Below, piece after piece: positions 47,254-57,277 of a stretch of DNA of 64,000 nt. Positions within the stretch are counted from its first letter, which is position 1. Each line of letters begins with the position of its first letter. The notes under the pieces were generated by a model that saw nothing but the letters and a program-made list of their open reading frames with translations, was not told where the DNA came from and did no database searches. Made by a program: the position numbers and the translations under genes. The stretch is from Vespertiliibacter pulmonis (GTDB taxonomy: Bacteria > Pseudomonadota > Gammaproteobacteria > Enterobacterales > Pasteurellaceae). The DNA lies in the NCBI RefSeq assembly GCF_013377275.1, contig NZ_CP016615.1:62001-126000 (forward strand). Direction: 5' to 3'.

Positions 47254-47541
47254 TTAAGCACGTTTAAAGTCTAAGTGAACTAATTTTGGTTTAGTTGGGT
47301 GACGTTGAATTGCTTGTACTTTAACTTTTTCTTCTTTACCACCAATAACAAGCGTTAATACTTCGCTATAAAACGAATCATGTACTTGTGCATTGTTTAC
47401 TTTATCGTGGTCTAAGATGATTGATACAGGCTCTGCGTTACCACCGTAGATAATTGCAGGAACTTGACCATTATGACGCAGGCGGCGGCTCGCACCCTTA
47501 CCTTGCGCTAAACGAACTTCAGCTTCAAATGTAAATGACAT
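47254..47541 (-). CDS. rplY: 50S ribosomal protein L25
   Basis: A 95-residue 5S rRNA-binding protein, short form as in E. coli. It starts [34 protein letters not shown] and ends [22 protein letters not shown]. The 190-base leader upstream (47542-47731) is gene-free, with GAGCAATATTGCTC (47562-47575), a palindrome that might serve autoregulation, and an uptake signal at 47712-47720. Confidence 0.96.
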   Translation of the reverse strand: MSFTFEAEVRLAQGKGASRRLRHNGQVPAIIYGGNAEPVSIILDHDKVNNAQVHDSFYSEVLTLVIGGKEEKVKVQAIQRHPTKPKLVHLDFKRA

Positions 47542-47731
47542 TGTTTAAATCTCATAAAATAGAGCAATATTGCTCTGATAAATAAAAAATAGCAGGCGAC
47601 CCAGCTATTCCCCAAGAACTATTTCGGTAAAAAACCGAACGCTAATTCTAAAGAAAAAACGCAGAAAAGCCAACCTCTTTTTTATTTTTAACAAAAAAGT
47701 AAATATATCTTACCGCTTGTTTCCTTCACTA

Positions 47732-49831
47732 TCAGTATGGCTTTTGCTCTTCAGGATAAAATAAAACTGAAGGATTGCCATATAACATCTGATAGTAATA
47801 ATCGTATGCCAGCACATTCTGCACATAGCCTCGAGTTTCATAAAAAGGAATTGAGGCAATAAATTCGTCCATCGCAAGCTGCCCATTCGCCCGAGCTAAC
47901 CATTTTTCAACTCGGCTCGCTCCTGCATTATATGCAGCCGATATTAAAATACGATTATTAGGATATTTCTGATTTAACTCTGCCAAATGTGCCGTTCCTA
48001 GCATAATATTTTTAAATGGAGCCAATAAATCTCGCTCATTATGATAAGGTAATTGGCTATTTTTAGCGGTTAATGATGCAGTTGTAGGTAACATTTGCAT
48101 TAAGCCTAACGCATTAGCCGATGAACGGGCTTTCGGATTCCAAGCACTTTCTTGGCGTGCAATAGCCATCGCAAAGCTCTGAGAAATAGGCTTATTGCGT
48201 AAATTTATCATAAACCAATCTGCATAAGCATTGGGTAAACGCAAAGGTAAATAATCCCATGCTTTTGCCTGAATAGTTGCCTCTACAGCTAAATCAAACC
48301 AGTCTTGCTCTACCGCATAACTTGCTAATGCTAATTTTTCCTCAAAACTAACCGCTTGTAACAATGAAATCCAGACTAATTTAGCAGAATCAAATCGGGA
48401 TAGCGTTCGTAATTCAGTAATACGCTCAAGCGGTTGTTTAAACTGAATTTTTTGCGATGGGGATAATGGCTGAATATCAGGTATTTTGGGTAGATAAGGC
48501 TTATTTAACCTACTTGCTGCCAACATTGCATAAAAACCTCGCTCTTGGCTTAAATTCTCCAATAATTTTTTTTCTAATTTTGGATCTGATTTCGCCTGCC
48601 AATAACGCCATTCTGGTTTTGCTTTACTCTCATCTGAAAGTAGTGGTAGCCATTCTTGTAAGCTTGTTTTTTGCCAAATCGCCATTCTTAAACGGCGTTC
48701 TGTTAAATTATCTATTTTTAACTGCTTAATTTGCTCATCACGCCAAAGCTGAAAAATTGGATTTTCATTATCAAATAATCGGCTAATAAAGGCTGTTTTC
48801 CATACTTTTATTTCCTCATTTGATAACTGCCAACGCTCTGCCCATTGTTGATATAGAGAAAAATTAGCATTTTCTGTCTGCTCTGATAAGGTTTTGACAA
48901 AACGAGGGAATGCAATTAACAAAATTGCTTTATTTTGTGGCTCTAGCGGTTGATTTTCAGCAAAATTTTGCAATTCTTTCACAGAAAGTAATAATCCTTT
49001 CACGCCATTAAGCCATTCTGCCATAGCTGGATTTGCATTAACGATCAATGCTTCTAAATCAGCTTTTGCATTTTTTTCAAATAATCTGACCGCTTTAGCT
49101 CGTACTTTTTCATCAGTTTTAAATCCTTTATCTCGCCAGTAAGCTTCGATATTTTGACATTCCTGTGATAATTTCCCATTCTGCAACCAAAATTTATCGA
49201 ATTGCATCAATAAATCACTCATTTGTTCTGATTGTTCTATATTTTGTGCCGAATGCTCTATTTGTTCTACTTCAGGGTTAATTTCAAGCTGTTCCGCTAA
49301 AAGCTGAAATTGAGCAGAGAATAAACGGCACTGATTATTTACATCAGGAGTAACCTGTTTTGCATAATCAATCAATGCTGCAAATTGTTGTTGTTCGTAA
49401 TACAAAGGAAATAACCGCTGAGCTAATTTATTACGCTTAGCAATATCAGGGTATTTAGTGGAAAATGTAGTAATCCATTCTTTAACCTTCTCAGGATTTT
49501 TTCCTGCCTCACTGGCTAATTTCGCTTTTAATATTGCCCAATCACTTTCTGCAATCAGCGGATAATTTGGATCATAAAGTTGCTCAGCTAATTCAAGTAA
49601 ATCTGGTGTTACTTTATTTTGACGCTCGGCTTCAGCCAACAGCGATTCTAACTGCAAAAAATTCTCTCGCTGTTTCAGTAATGTTTTATAAGCAAGTTTT
49701 TGCTGTAACTGCCATTGCTGTTTCGCTTGTTCTATATTCATACTAGACTGCATTACATCATTTGATATTGTTTCTTCCGCAAATACAACCGTATGAATAA
49801 ACAACGTAGCAAACACCGTTTTTTTCCACAT
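47732..49831 (-). CDS. slt: Soluble lytic murein transglycosylase Slt
   Basis: A 699-residue periplasmic muramidase forming 1,6-anhydro products, longer than E. coli Slt70 (about 645). Signal peptide about 1-18 (FIHTVVFAEE). A long superhelical domain of alpha-helical repeats (about 20-540) is followed by the goose-lysozyme-like catalytic domain. Catalytic Glu is 561 in ARQESAWNPKARSSANALGLMQMLP, followed by AAYNAGASRVEKWL. An uptake signal lies in the gene at 48351-48359. Confidence 0.93.
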   Translation of the reverse strand: MWKKTVFATLFIHTVVFAEETISNDVMQSSMNIEQAKQQWQLQQKLAYKTLLKQRENFLQLESLLAEAERQNKVTPDLLELAEQLYDPNYPLIAESDWAILKAKLASEAGKNPEKVKEWITTFSTKYPDIAKRNKLAQRLFPLYYEQQQFAALIDYAKQVTPDVNNQCRLFSAQFQLLAEQLEINPEVEQIEHSAQNIEQSEQMSDLLMQFDKFWLQNGKLSQECQNIEAYWRDKGFKTDEKVRAKAVRLFEKNAKADLEALIVNANPAMAEWLNGVKGLLLSVKELQNFAENQPLEPQNKAILLIAFPRFVKTLSEQTENANFSLYQQWAERWQLSNEEIKVWKTAFISRLFDNENPIFQLWRDEQIKQLKIDNLTERRLRMAIWQKTSLQEWLPLLSDESKAKPEWRYWQAKSDPKLEKKLLENLSQERGFYAMLAASRLNKPYLPKIPDIQPLSPSQKIQFKQPLERITELRTLSRFDSAKLVWISLLQAVSFEEKLALASYAVEQDWFDLAVEATIQAKAWDYLPLRLPNAYADWFMINLRNKPISQSFAMAIARQESAWNPKARSSANALGLMQMLPTTASLTAKNSQLPYHNERDLLAPFKNIMLGTAHLAELNQKYPNNRILISAAYNAGASRVEKWLARANGQLAMDEFIASIPFYETRGYVQNVLAYDYYYQMLYGNPSVLFYPEEQKPY

Positions 49832-49881
49832 ACTATTTTTCTCTTATCTTTAAAAAATCTGTTCTTTCATTAGAATATAAA

Positions 49882-49908
49882 AACCGCTTGAAGTTGCCTC
49901 AAGCGGTT
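49882..49908 (-). terminator. Terminator after tyrP copy 2, built from inverted uptake signals
   Basis: AACCGCTTGA (49882-49891) and TCAAGCGGTT (49899-49908) with a 7-base loop; on the minus strand a T run follows. Confidence 0.85.
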
Positions 49909-49930
49909 AGTTTTTATCAATTTTTACAAA

Positions 49931-51145
49931 TTAGCCAATAACTTGTGGCAAAATTCCTCGTTCAACTAAAAATGGCACAATTACAATCAATATACCAATA
50001 ATTAACGCCCCCCATAATGAAAGCATACCGCCTTTTACTCGGTAAGGTAAATTAGGTAATTGACGACGCATTTTGTAAACCATTGCAATCGGTAAAACAA
50101 TAGCATAAAACGCAAACATTTGCCCTGCATAGCCTAAAGCCGTAATGAAGCCTTGCGGGTAGAAAAATGCAAACAACATTGGGGGGAGAAATGTTAGCAT
50201 ACCAAATGTCATTCTATTTGCGTTGATATTCACCCGCTTAAAGAGATCTTCTAGCGCCTCAAACAAACCTAATGCCACCCCTAAAAATGAAGTAATTAAA
50301 GCCAATGCGGAGAAAATACGTATAGCTACACTAATAACCGCACTACCTGTGGCTTGTCCCATTGCTTCAGCTAATCCATTAAGCGTTGGGTTTTTCTCAA
50401 TAATTTGCAAAAATTCTGTTTGATTTAACACTCCGTGAGTAGCTAACTGCCATAAAATATAAGCAATCAGTGGAATAGCTGTTCCAGCTAAAATTGAGAT
50501 CCGCAAGGCTTTAACATTTCCCTCTAAATATTTATTCAAACTCGGAATTGAACCGTGAAAGCCAAATGCAGTGAAAAAAATCGGGCTTGCTGAAATCAAT
50601 AAGAAATTATCAATTGGAATTTCAAGTAAATTTTCCACAGAAACTTTTGGTAGCAATAACCCAAGTACCGCCAAAAACATTAAAATTTTTGTAGCAAACA
50701 AAATACGGTTAATCGCATCAACGCTTGTCGTTCCACTAATAATGAAAGCGCCAAAAACAAGGGTAAACAGGATACCTGCAACTCGCACCGTAGTTTGTTC
50801 ATCAACAATTGTTGGTAAAAATGCGCTCAATAATGAGCTACCGCCAGAAACATAAGCCGATAAAATTGCATAGAGAAAAACAATCAATACAGCCGTGGAA
50901 ATTACCCGTCCAAATGTACCATAATATTTTTCTGCCAAAGTACCAATTCCCGCATCACTGTCAGCATTTTGATACAGTTCTACAAATAATAAAGCACTAA
51001 AACATAATAATAACCAAAGCCCAACAAGTAGAATCATTGTAAAACCGAATCCAATCCCCGCTGAAGTAAGTGGCATTGCTAGCATTCCACCACCAATAGT
51101 CGTTCCTGCAACAATCAGCGTACTGCCTAACGTTTTATTTTTCAT
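49931..51145 (-). CDS. tyrP: Tyrosine/tryptophan permease, TyrP-like (copy 2)
   Basis: A 404-residue paralogue of the permease at 19473-20690, sharing the start MKNKTLGSTLIVAGTTIGGGMLAMPLTSAGIGFG and long blocks throughout (PIFFTAFGFHGSIPSLNKYL, ALGYAGQMFAFYAIVLPIAM). About 11 membrane segments. I start at 51145; an earlier in-frame start at 51160 lacks a ribosome site. AGAGG precedes the chosen ATG. A TyrR-like box sits about 60 bases upstream. Substrate could differ between the two copies. Confidence 0.87.
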   Translation of the reverse strand: MKNKTLGSTLIVAGTTIGGGMLAMPLTSAGIGFGFTMILLVGLWLLLCFSALLFVELYQNADSDAGIGTLAEKYYGTFGRVISTAVLIVFLYAILSAYVSGGSSLLSAFLPTIVDEQTTVRVAGILFTLVFGAFIISGTTSVDAINRILFATKILMFLAVLGLLLPKVSVENLLEIPIDNFLLISASPIFFTAFGFHGSIPSLNKYLEGNVKALRISILAGTAIPLIAYILWQLATHGVLNQTEFLQIIEKNPTLNGLAEAMGQATGSAVISVAIRIFSALALITSFLGVALGLFEALEDLFKRVNINANRMTFGMLTFLPPMLFAFFYPQGFITALGYAGQMFAFYAIVLPIAMVYKMRRQLPNLPYRVKGGMLSLWGALIIGILIVIVPFLVERGILPQVIG

Positions 51146-51196
51146 ACAGACCTCTATCAATCAAATTTCGTTTATTATAATAATAACAAAACTCAT

Positions 51197-51214
51197 TGTA
51201 AATTTATTATTACA
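51197..51214 (-). promoter_or_regulatory. TyrR-like box upstream of tyrP copy 2
   Basis: TGTAAA-N6-ATTACA, one mismatch from the TyrR consensus TGTAAA-N6-TTTACA. A second palindromic stretch, TTACA-N9-TGTAA, lies at about 51233-51251. Confidence 0.5.
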
Positions 51215-51300
51215 CGTAGTGCAAATATAATATTACATGTTTGTATTGTAAACATTACCAAGCGGATAGATTTATAAATTTTTGCAATTTTAGGTAATAA

Positions 51301-51324
51301 AAAACCGAGCATTTGCTCGGTTTT
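51301..51324 (-). terminator. Terminator after ftsH
   Basis: AAAACCGAGC (51301-51310), ATTT loop, GCTCGGTTTT (51315-51324), with a T run on the minus strand. Confidence 0.9.
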
Positions 51325-51346
51325 CAATATTAGGAATATAGACAGA

Positions 51347-53281
51347 TTACTTAATATCAGCCTGATTATCTGCTACAGAAGTATCTAAATCTTTCTCTTC
51401 TTTCTCCTGGTTGCCCTCAGAATCTTGCATTTCTGTTGGCTTTCCTGAAGGTGGTGTATCATCTCCCTCTTTCCAGCCAGCTGGCTCTCCAACAGGCTTA
51501 CGCTCCATTAAATTTTTAATCTGTGGCATATCAATCGTTTCATATTTCATCAACGCATCTTTCATTGCATGCAAAATATCAATATTATCCGTTAAAACTT
51601 TTCTTGCCCGTTCATAATTACGGTCAATAATTTTACGAACTTCTTCATCAATTTTCTCTGCCGTTGCTTCTGAAACAACTTTTGGCGCACCAAATCCTTC
51701 TTCTTCTTTATATAAGATTGGACCAAGATTTTCAGAAAAGCCCCATTCAGTTACCATTCTACGTGCAATGCTGGAGGCAACTTGAATATCACTTGATGCA
51801 CCTGTCGAAATATTTTCTTTACCATAAATCAACTCTTCAGCTAAACGCCCACCGTAAGTACTTGCCAATTTGCCTTCTAACTGCTTCTGACTGATACTCA
51901 CTTTATCTCCTTCTGGTAAGAAGAAGGTTACGCCTAATGCTCGTCCACGAGGAATAATTGTTACTTTATGAACAGGATCATGTTCTGGCATTAAATAACC
52001 AATAATTGCATGTCCTGCCTCGTGATATGCGGTCGAAATTTTCTGTTCTTCCGTCATAATCATTGAACGACGCTCTGGCCCCATATTGATTTTATCTTTT
52101 GCCTTTTCAAAATCATTCATTGTTACTACACGCTGATTCGATCGTGCGGAAAATAGAGCCGCTTCGTTCACTAAATTTGCCAACTGAGCGCCAGAATAGC
52201 CTGGTGTACCACGAGCAATAATCATTGGATCAACATCTGGCGCAAGAGGAACTTTACGCATATGCACTTTCAAAATTTGCTCACGCCCTTTTACATCAGG
52301 TAATCCAACCATAACTTGGCGGTCAAAACGCCCTGGACGAGTTAAAGCATTATCTAATACATCTGCACGGTTTGTCGCAGCAATAATAATTACCCCTTCA
52401 GATCCTTCAAAACCGTCCATTTCAACGAGCATTTGGTTTAATGTTTGCTCACGCTCATCATGTCCTCCGCTAAAGCCTGCACCACCACGTTTACGTCCAA
52501 CTGCATCAATTTCATCAATAAAAATAATACAAGGTGCATTTTTCTTTGCCTGCTCAAAGAGATCCCGCACACGAGATGCTCCAACCCCCACAAACATTTC
52601 AACAAAATCTGAACCTGCCATCGTAAAAAATGGTACTTTTGCTTCACCTGCAATCGCTTTAGCTAATAAAGTTTTCCCTGTTCCCGGTGGACCTACCATT
52701 AAAATTCCTTTTGGAATACGCCCGCCTAGTTTTTGGAATTTTGTAGGATCACGCAAAAAATCAACAACTTCTTCTACTTCTTCTTTTGCTTCATCACACC
52801 CAGCTACATCAGAAAATCTTGTTTTAATTTGGTCTGGTGCAAGCATTTTTGCTTTGCTTTTACCAAAGCTCATCGCACCACCACGTCCGCCACCTTGCAT
52901 TTGACGCATATAAAATAGCCAAAAACCAATAAGCAGAACCATTGGAAACCAAGATATGAAAATCTGTGATAATAATCCACGATGCTCTGCAGGCTGTCCC
53001 GCAACTGTAACATTTTTATTCAGTAAATCATCTAATAGATTTTTATCATAAATTGGCATTATCGTTTGGTATTCTGTGCCATTTGTTTTGACAACCGAAA
53101 TAACCTCACTGTTGCTTTGAAAATTCACTTCTTTTAAGCGATTTTCTTTTAAATCATTGATAAATGTGGAGTATTCAACATTATTTGCGCTACTGAAACT
53201 TCCATTAAAGCCTTGGAAAGCGGTGATTAACACGATGCCAACAACCACCCAAAGCAAAATATTTTTAAACATATCGTTCAA
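51347..53281 (-). CDS. ftsH: ATP-dependent membrane protease FtsH
   Basis: A 644-residue (from the first start) inner-membrane AAA protease. Two membrane segments (about 8-23 and 107-124), Walker A GPPGTGKT (197-204), [14 protein letters not shown]-like [18 protein letters not shown], and the zinc site HEAGH (420-424). Two starts compete: a TTG at 53281, 7 bases after AGAGG, and the ATG at 53272, which better fits the family's M-x-KN-x-LLW start. Follows rlmE, as in E. coli. Confidence 0.96.
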   Translation of the reverse strand: MNDMFKNILLWVVVGIVLITAFQGFNGSFSSANNVEYSTFINDLKENRLKEVNFQSNSEVISVVKTNGTEYQTIMPIYDKNLLDDLLNKNVTVAGQPAEHRGLLSQIFISWFPMVLLIGFWLFYMRQMQGGGRGGAMSFGKSKAKMLAPDQIKTRFSDVAGCDEAKEEVEEVVDFLRDPTKFQKLGGRIPKGILMVGPPGTGKTLLAKAIAGEAKVPFFTMAGSDFVEMFVGVGASRVRDLFEQAKKNAPCIIFIDEIDAVGRKRGGAGFSGGHDEREQTLNQMLVEMDGFEGSEGVIIIAATNRADVLDNALTRPGRFDRQVMVGLPDVKGREQILKVHMRKVPLAPDVDPMIIARGTPGYSGAQLANLVNEAALFSARSNQRVVTMNDFEKAKDKINMGPERRSMIMTEEQKISTAYHEAGHAIIGYLMPEHDPVHKVTIIPRGRALGVTFFLPEGDKVSISQKQLEGKLASTYGGRLAEELIYGKENISTGASSDIQVASSIARRMVTEWGFSENLGPILYKEEEGFGAPKVVSEATAEKIDEEVRKIIDRNYERARKVLTDNIDILHAMKDALMKYETIDMPQIKNLMERKPVGEPAGWKEGDDTPPSGKPTEMQDSEGNQEKEEKDLDTSVADNQADIK

Positions 53282-53362
53282 GGTTCTACCTCTTTTTATT
53301 AACTAAAATCTCATTTAAGATTACAGAGTGAAAGAGTACTACAAATTGCACTCTTTTGCTAA

Positions 53363-53989
53363 TTATCCTTTATAACCCGTAGCAACAATATAAACTTCAC
53401 GAGAACGCCCACGAGAAGCCTCTGGTTTACGCACTTTCACTACATTAAACAGCGAACGAATTTCTCGTAAATAATCATCAAATCCTTCTCCTTGGAACAC
53501 TTTGACAACAAAACTGCCTTTTAGTGCTAATACTTGGCGACACATATCTAACGCTAATTCCACTAAATACATCGCTCGGGGAATATCTACTGATGGCATT
53601 CCACTAAAATTAGGCGCCATATCAGACATCACAACATCAACCTTCTCTTCCCCTACTCGCTCAAGTAAGGCGTTCAAGACATTTTCTTCACGAAAATCAC
53701 CCTGTAAAAAATCAACCCCTGCAATTGGGTTCATTTCTAAAATATCACACGCAATCACTCGCCCTTTATTCCCAATTTGGGTTACAACATATTGCGACCA
53801 ACCACCTGGAGCTGCCCCCAGATCTACCACCGTCATTCCGTGTTTAAACAATCGATCACTTTGTTGAATTTCATCTAATTTGAAATATGCTCGAGAACGC
53901 AATTTCTGTTTATGTGCCTTCTGCACAAACTGATCTTTAAAATGTTCTGCAAGCCACCTCGATGAACTCGCACTGCGTTTTTTACCCAT
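53363..53989 (-). CDS. rlmE: 23S rRNA 2'-O-methyltransferase (U2552)
   Basis: A 208-residue SAM-dependent methyltransferase (FtsJ/RrmJ) acting on the A-loop of 23S rRNA. Visible are [14 protein letters not shown] (motif I), [13 protein letters not shown] and [15 protein letters not shown], giving the K-D-K-E catalytic set with KLDEIQQSD. Lies upstream of ftsH with 81 bases between, the conserved rlmE-ftsH pair. Confidence 0.95.
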   Translation of the reverse strand: MGKKRSASSSRWLAEHFKDQFVQKAHKQKLRSRAYFKLDEIQQSDRLFKHGMTVVDLGAAPGGWSQYVVTQIGNKGRVIACDILEMNPIAGVDFLQGDFREENVLNALLERVGEEKVDVVMSDMAPNFSGMPSVDIPRAMYLVELALDMCRQVLALKGSFVVKVFQGEGFDDYLREIRSLFNVVKVRKPEASRGRSREVYIVATGYKG

Positions 53990-54195
53990 TATCTATTCCT
54001 CTTATTTTGCTTCAGTATAATAAGTCTGAAATGCTTGATTTCAAGGAAAAAATAAAATTTTTCACTAAAAAACTGAAATTTGCAAAAAATTGCACTGATC
54101 AGACCGCTTGTATTTCACGCTTTATCAAAATTTCGCTATAATTCTCTCATTTGGCTCATCGTGGGCATCAATTTTTAAAAGTATAAGGAACAATT

Positions 54196-54984
54196 ATGGG
54201 ATTTTTAACGGGTAAACGTATTTTAATTACCGGATTAGCTAGCAACCGTTCAATCGCTTATGGCATTGCAATGGCAATGAAACGTGAAGGTGCAGAATTA
54301 GCTTTCACCTATTTAAATGACAAATTAAAAGGACGCGTAGAAGAATTTGCAAAAGAATTTGGTTCCGATATTGTAATACCAATGGATGTTGCAACCGATG
54401 AAAGTATTACAAACTGTTTTACAGAACTCGCTAAATCTTGGGAAAAATTTGACGGCTTTGTTCATTCAATCGGTTTTGCGCCAGCCGATCAACTTGAAGG
54501 CGATTATGTCAATGCAGCAACTCGTGAGGGCTTCCGTATTGCTCACGATATTAGTGCATATAGTTTTGTCGCAATGGCTCAAGCCGCTCGTCCAATGTTA
54601 AATCCTAAATCTGCACTTTTAACATTAACTTATTTAGGGGCTGAAAGAGCCATTCCTAATTACAATGTGATGTGCTTAGCAAAAGCTTCTCTTGAGGCGA
54701 GTACTCGTGTAATGGCAGCAGACTTAGGTAAAGAAGATATCCGTGTTAATGCGATTTCTGCTGGTCCAATCCGTACATTAGCAGCTTCTGGTATTAAAGA
54801 TTTCAAAAAAATGTTATCTAATTTTGAAAAAACTGCCCCATTACGCCGTACGGTAACCATCGAAGATGTCGGTAATTCAGCGGCTTTCCTATGTTCTGAT
54901 CTTGCAGGTGGAATTACAGGGGAAATTGTACACGTTGATGCAGGCTTTAGTGTTGTAGCTATGGGCGATATTGACGCTGAATAA
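54196..54984 (+). CDS. fabI: Enoyl-ACP reductase (NADH) FabI
   Basis: Reduces the enoyl-ACP double bond, last step of each fatty-acid elongation cycle. 262 residues, collinear with E. coli FabI. Tyr156 and Lys163 of the active site are present in YNVMCLAK; note Cys at 160, where E. coli has Gly. [11 protein letters not shown] near the N-terminus is the cofactor loop. It lies upstream of rnb, as in E. coli. AAGGA ribosome site at 54185-54189. Confidence 0.96.
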   Translation: MGFLTGKRILITGLASNRSIAYGIAMAMKREGAELAFTYLNDKLKGRVEEFAKEFGSDIVIPMDVATDESITNCFTELAKSWEKFDGFVHSIGFAPADQLEGDYVNAATREGFRIAHDISAYSFVAMAQAARPMLNPKSALLTLTYLGAERAIPNYNVMCLAKASLEASTRVMAADLGKEDIRVNAISAGPIRTLAASGIKDFKKMLSNFEKTAPLRRTVTIEDVGNSAAFLCSDLAGGITGEIVHVDAGFSVVAMGDIDAE

Positions 54985-54994
54985 TGTTAATCAC

Positions 54995-55024
54995 AACAGA
55001 ACATTACAATATGTTCTGTTTTAT
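54995..55024 (+). terminator. Terminator after fabI
   Basis: AACAGAACAT (54995-55004), 6-base loop, ATGTTCTGTT (55011-55020), followed by TTA. Confidence 0.8.
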
Positions 55025-55133
55025 TTCGATAATAGATCCAACATTTTGTAAGATTTAGCAAAAATATAATAGCTATATTTTACAAGCGGTTGGATTTTAT
55101 TATTTTTTACTCATTCCAATTTGGATAAACTAG

Positions 55134-57113
55134 ATGTTTCAAAATAATCCTCTTTTAGCTCAACTTAAACAACAAATTGAAGCAAATAAAGAATATGTAG
55201 AAGGTGTCGTTAAAGCCTCTGATAAAAGTTATGGTTTTTTAGAGTGCGATAAAGAGAGCTTTTTTATTTCGCCTCCCGAGATGAAAAAAGTAATGCACGG
55301 CGATAAAGTAAAAGCAGTAGTAAAACGAGAAGGTGATAAAGCTCAAGTTGAAATTGACTCACTAATTGAGCCAATGCTTGAACGTTTTATTGCTCGAGTA
55401 AAATTCAATAAAGATGGAAAACTTCTATTAGCGGTCGATCACCCAAATATTAAAAATTTGATTTCTGCTAATACCCACAAAAGTATCACTGATCCATTAT
55501 CTGAAAATGATTGGGTTGTGGCAAAATTAAAAACTCATCCACTTCGAGATGATCGTTTTTTATTTGCACAAGTAACCCAATTAATTTGTAAAGCTGAGGA
55601 TAATTTTGCTCCGTGGTGGGTAACATTAGCTCGCCACGAGCAACCTCGTGAGCCTGTAAAAAGTGAAGAAAGCTATCAACTTCACGATGAACTAGAACGA
55701 GAAGATCTTTCATCTCTCTACTTCACAACTATTGATTCACCGAGTACGCAAGATATGGACGATGCGCTTTATATTGAGCCAGTTGAGCAAAATGGGGATC
55801 AAACAGGTTGGCGTTTAGTTGTCGCTATTGCTGATCCAACCGCTTATATTCCTATTAATTCTGAGATTGAAAAGTCAGCACGCCAACGTTGCTTTACTAA
55901 TTATCTACCTGGATTTAACATTCCAATGTTGCCAAGAGAATTATCTGATGAACTCTGCTCTCTCGTACCAAATGAAAAACGCCCTGCACTCGTTGCTTAT
56001 ATTGAAACAGATCTTGCAGGAAATGTATTAAAAGAAGCAACATTCAGCTCTGCTTGGGTAGAATCAAAAGCAAAACTTGCTTATAACGCTGTTTCTGACT
56101 ATCTTGAACAGCAACCTAATGCGTGGCAACCAACCAACCAAAATGAAAAACAGCAGATTGATTGGCTACATCAATTTACTCTCGCTCGCATTGATTGGCG
56201 TAAAAAAAATGCCTTGTTATTTAAAGAACAAGGGGACTATTCCTTTGAGCTCAATGAAGACGGCTCAGTCAAAAATATTCATGTTGAATACCGCCGTATA
56301 GCTAATCAGATCATTGAAGAATCAATGATTTTATCCAACATTTGTGCTGCACAATATTTAGAAAAATATGCTCAAACAGGTATTTTTAATACGCATTTAG
56401 GCTTTGATCCGAAAAACTTAGAAAATGCAAAAACTTTTCTATTAGATACCCTTGCGACCGATCAAAATCGTTCAGAACTTAGCGAACGCTACGCCCCAGA
56501 ACGCTTAGCAACGTTAGAAGGCTATTGCGAAATGCGTAGAGATATTGACCAATTTAGTGAAAATTTCTTAGAAATGCGGTTACGCCGTTATCTCACTTTT
56601 GCGGAATTTAAAAATAGTTCGGCTCCACATTTAGGGCTTGGTATTAGCCATTATGCAACGTGGACTTCGCCTATTCGTAAATATGGTGATATGGTCAATC
56701 ATCGCCTGATTAAACAGATTTTACTCAATCAGCAGATTACCCCCGTAGAAGAAAACATTTTGGACCGTTTACAAGAAGCTCGTAAACAAAATAGAATGGT
56801 CGAACGAGATATTGCTGACTGGCTCTATGCTTGCTATTTATCGCCAAAAGTTGCAGAGAATATCGAATTTGAAGGTGAAATTCACGATGTTTCTCGAGGC
56901 GGTATTCGAGTCAAGATCTTAGAAAATGGGGCATCGCTCTTTGTGCCATTTTCAACGATACACCCAAATAAAGATGAAATGCAATTTAACCCTGAACATA
57001 TTGCCTTATTTATCAATGGTGAAAAGCGGTATCAGATAGGACAAGCTGTTAAAGTTAAATTAAAAGAAGTACGGATCGAAACTCGTAGTATTGTTGGTGA
57101 ATTAGTTATCTAG
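55134..57113 (+). CDS. rnb: Exoribonuclease II
   Basis: A 659-residue processive 3'-5' RNase. Cold-shock-like domains at the N-terminus (about 20-165), the RNB catalytic domain with TIDSPSTQDMDDALYIE (about 200-216, with the metal-binding Asp set) and RRIANQIIEESMILSN, and a C-terminal S1 domain (about 575-655). Slightly longer than E. coli RNase II (644). An uptake signal at 55082-55090 precedes it. Confidence 0.95.
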   Translation: MFQNNPLLAQLKQQIEANKEYVEGVVKASDKSYGFLECDKESFFISPPEMKKVMHGDKVKAVVKREGDKAQVEIDSLIEPMLERFIARVKFNKDGKLLLAVDHPNIKNLISANTHKSITDPLSENDWVVAKLKTHPLRDDRFLFAQVTQLICKAEDNFAPWWVTLARHEQPREPVKSEESYQLHDELEREDLSSLYFTTIDSPSTQDMDDALYIEPVEQNGDQTGWRLVVAIADPTAYIPINSEIEKSARQRCFTNYLPGFNIPMLPRELSDELCSLVPNEKRPALVAYIETDLAGNVLKEATFSSAWVESKAKLAYNAVSDYLEQQPNAWQPTNQNEKQQIDWLHQFTLARIDWRKKNALLFKEQGDYSFELNEDGSVKNIHVEYRRIANQIIEESMILSNICAAQYLEKYAQTGIFNTHLGFDPKNLENAKTFLLDTLATDQNRSELSERYAPERLATLEGYCEMRRDIDQFSENFLEMRLRRYLTFAEFKNSSAPHLGLGISHYATWTSPIRKYGDMVNHRLIKQILLNQQITPVEENILDRLQEARKQNRMVERDIADWLYACYLSPKVAENIEFEGEIHDVSRGGIRVKILENGASLFVPFSTIHPNKDEMQFNPEHIALFINGEKRYQIGQAVKVKLKEVRIETRSIVGELVI

Positions 57114-57226
57114 GAATGAATAGAACAAGCGGTTTATTTTTATGAAAATATGCAAGTTAAGCAATAGAAGTATAGCTAGCAAAAATTTTTATAAACTAAT
57201 CGCTTGCACAAGTGTCCCGTAAAATA

Positions 57227-57259
57227 AAAAGGCTTTCAATTTCTAGTTGAAAGCCTTTT
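57227..57259. terminator. Bidirectional terminator between rnb and the TonB receptor
   Basis: AAAAGGCTTTCAA (57227-57239) and TTGAAAGCCTTTT (57247-57259), a 13-bp stem with a 7-base loop, between convergent genes. Confidence 0.9.
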
Positions 57260-57277
57260 ATATTAAGTGAGGATTAA

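Noticed and set aside
53502-53867. Plus-strand ORF of 121 codons across rlmE
   Set aside because: Antisense to a complete methyltransferase with all motifs intact; no independent evidence.
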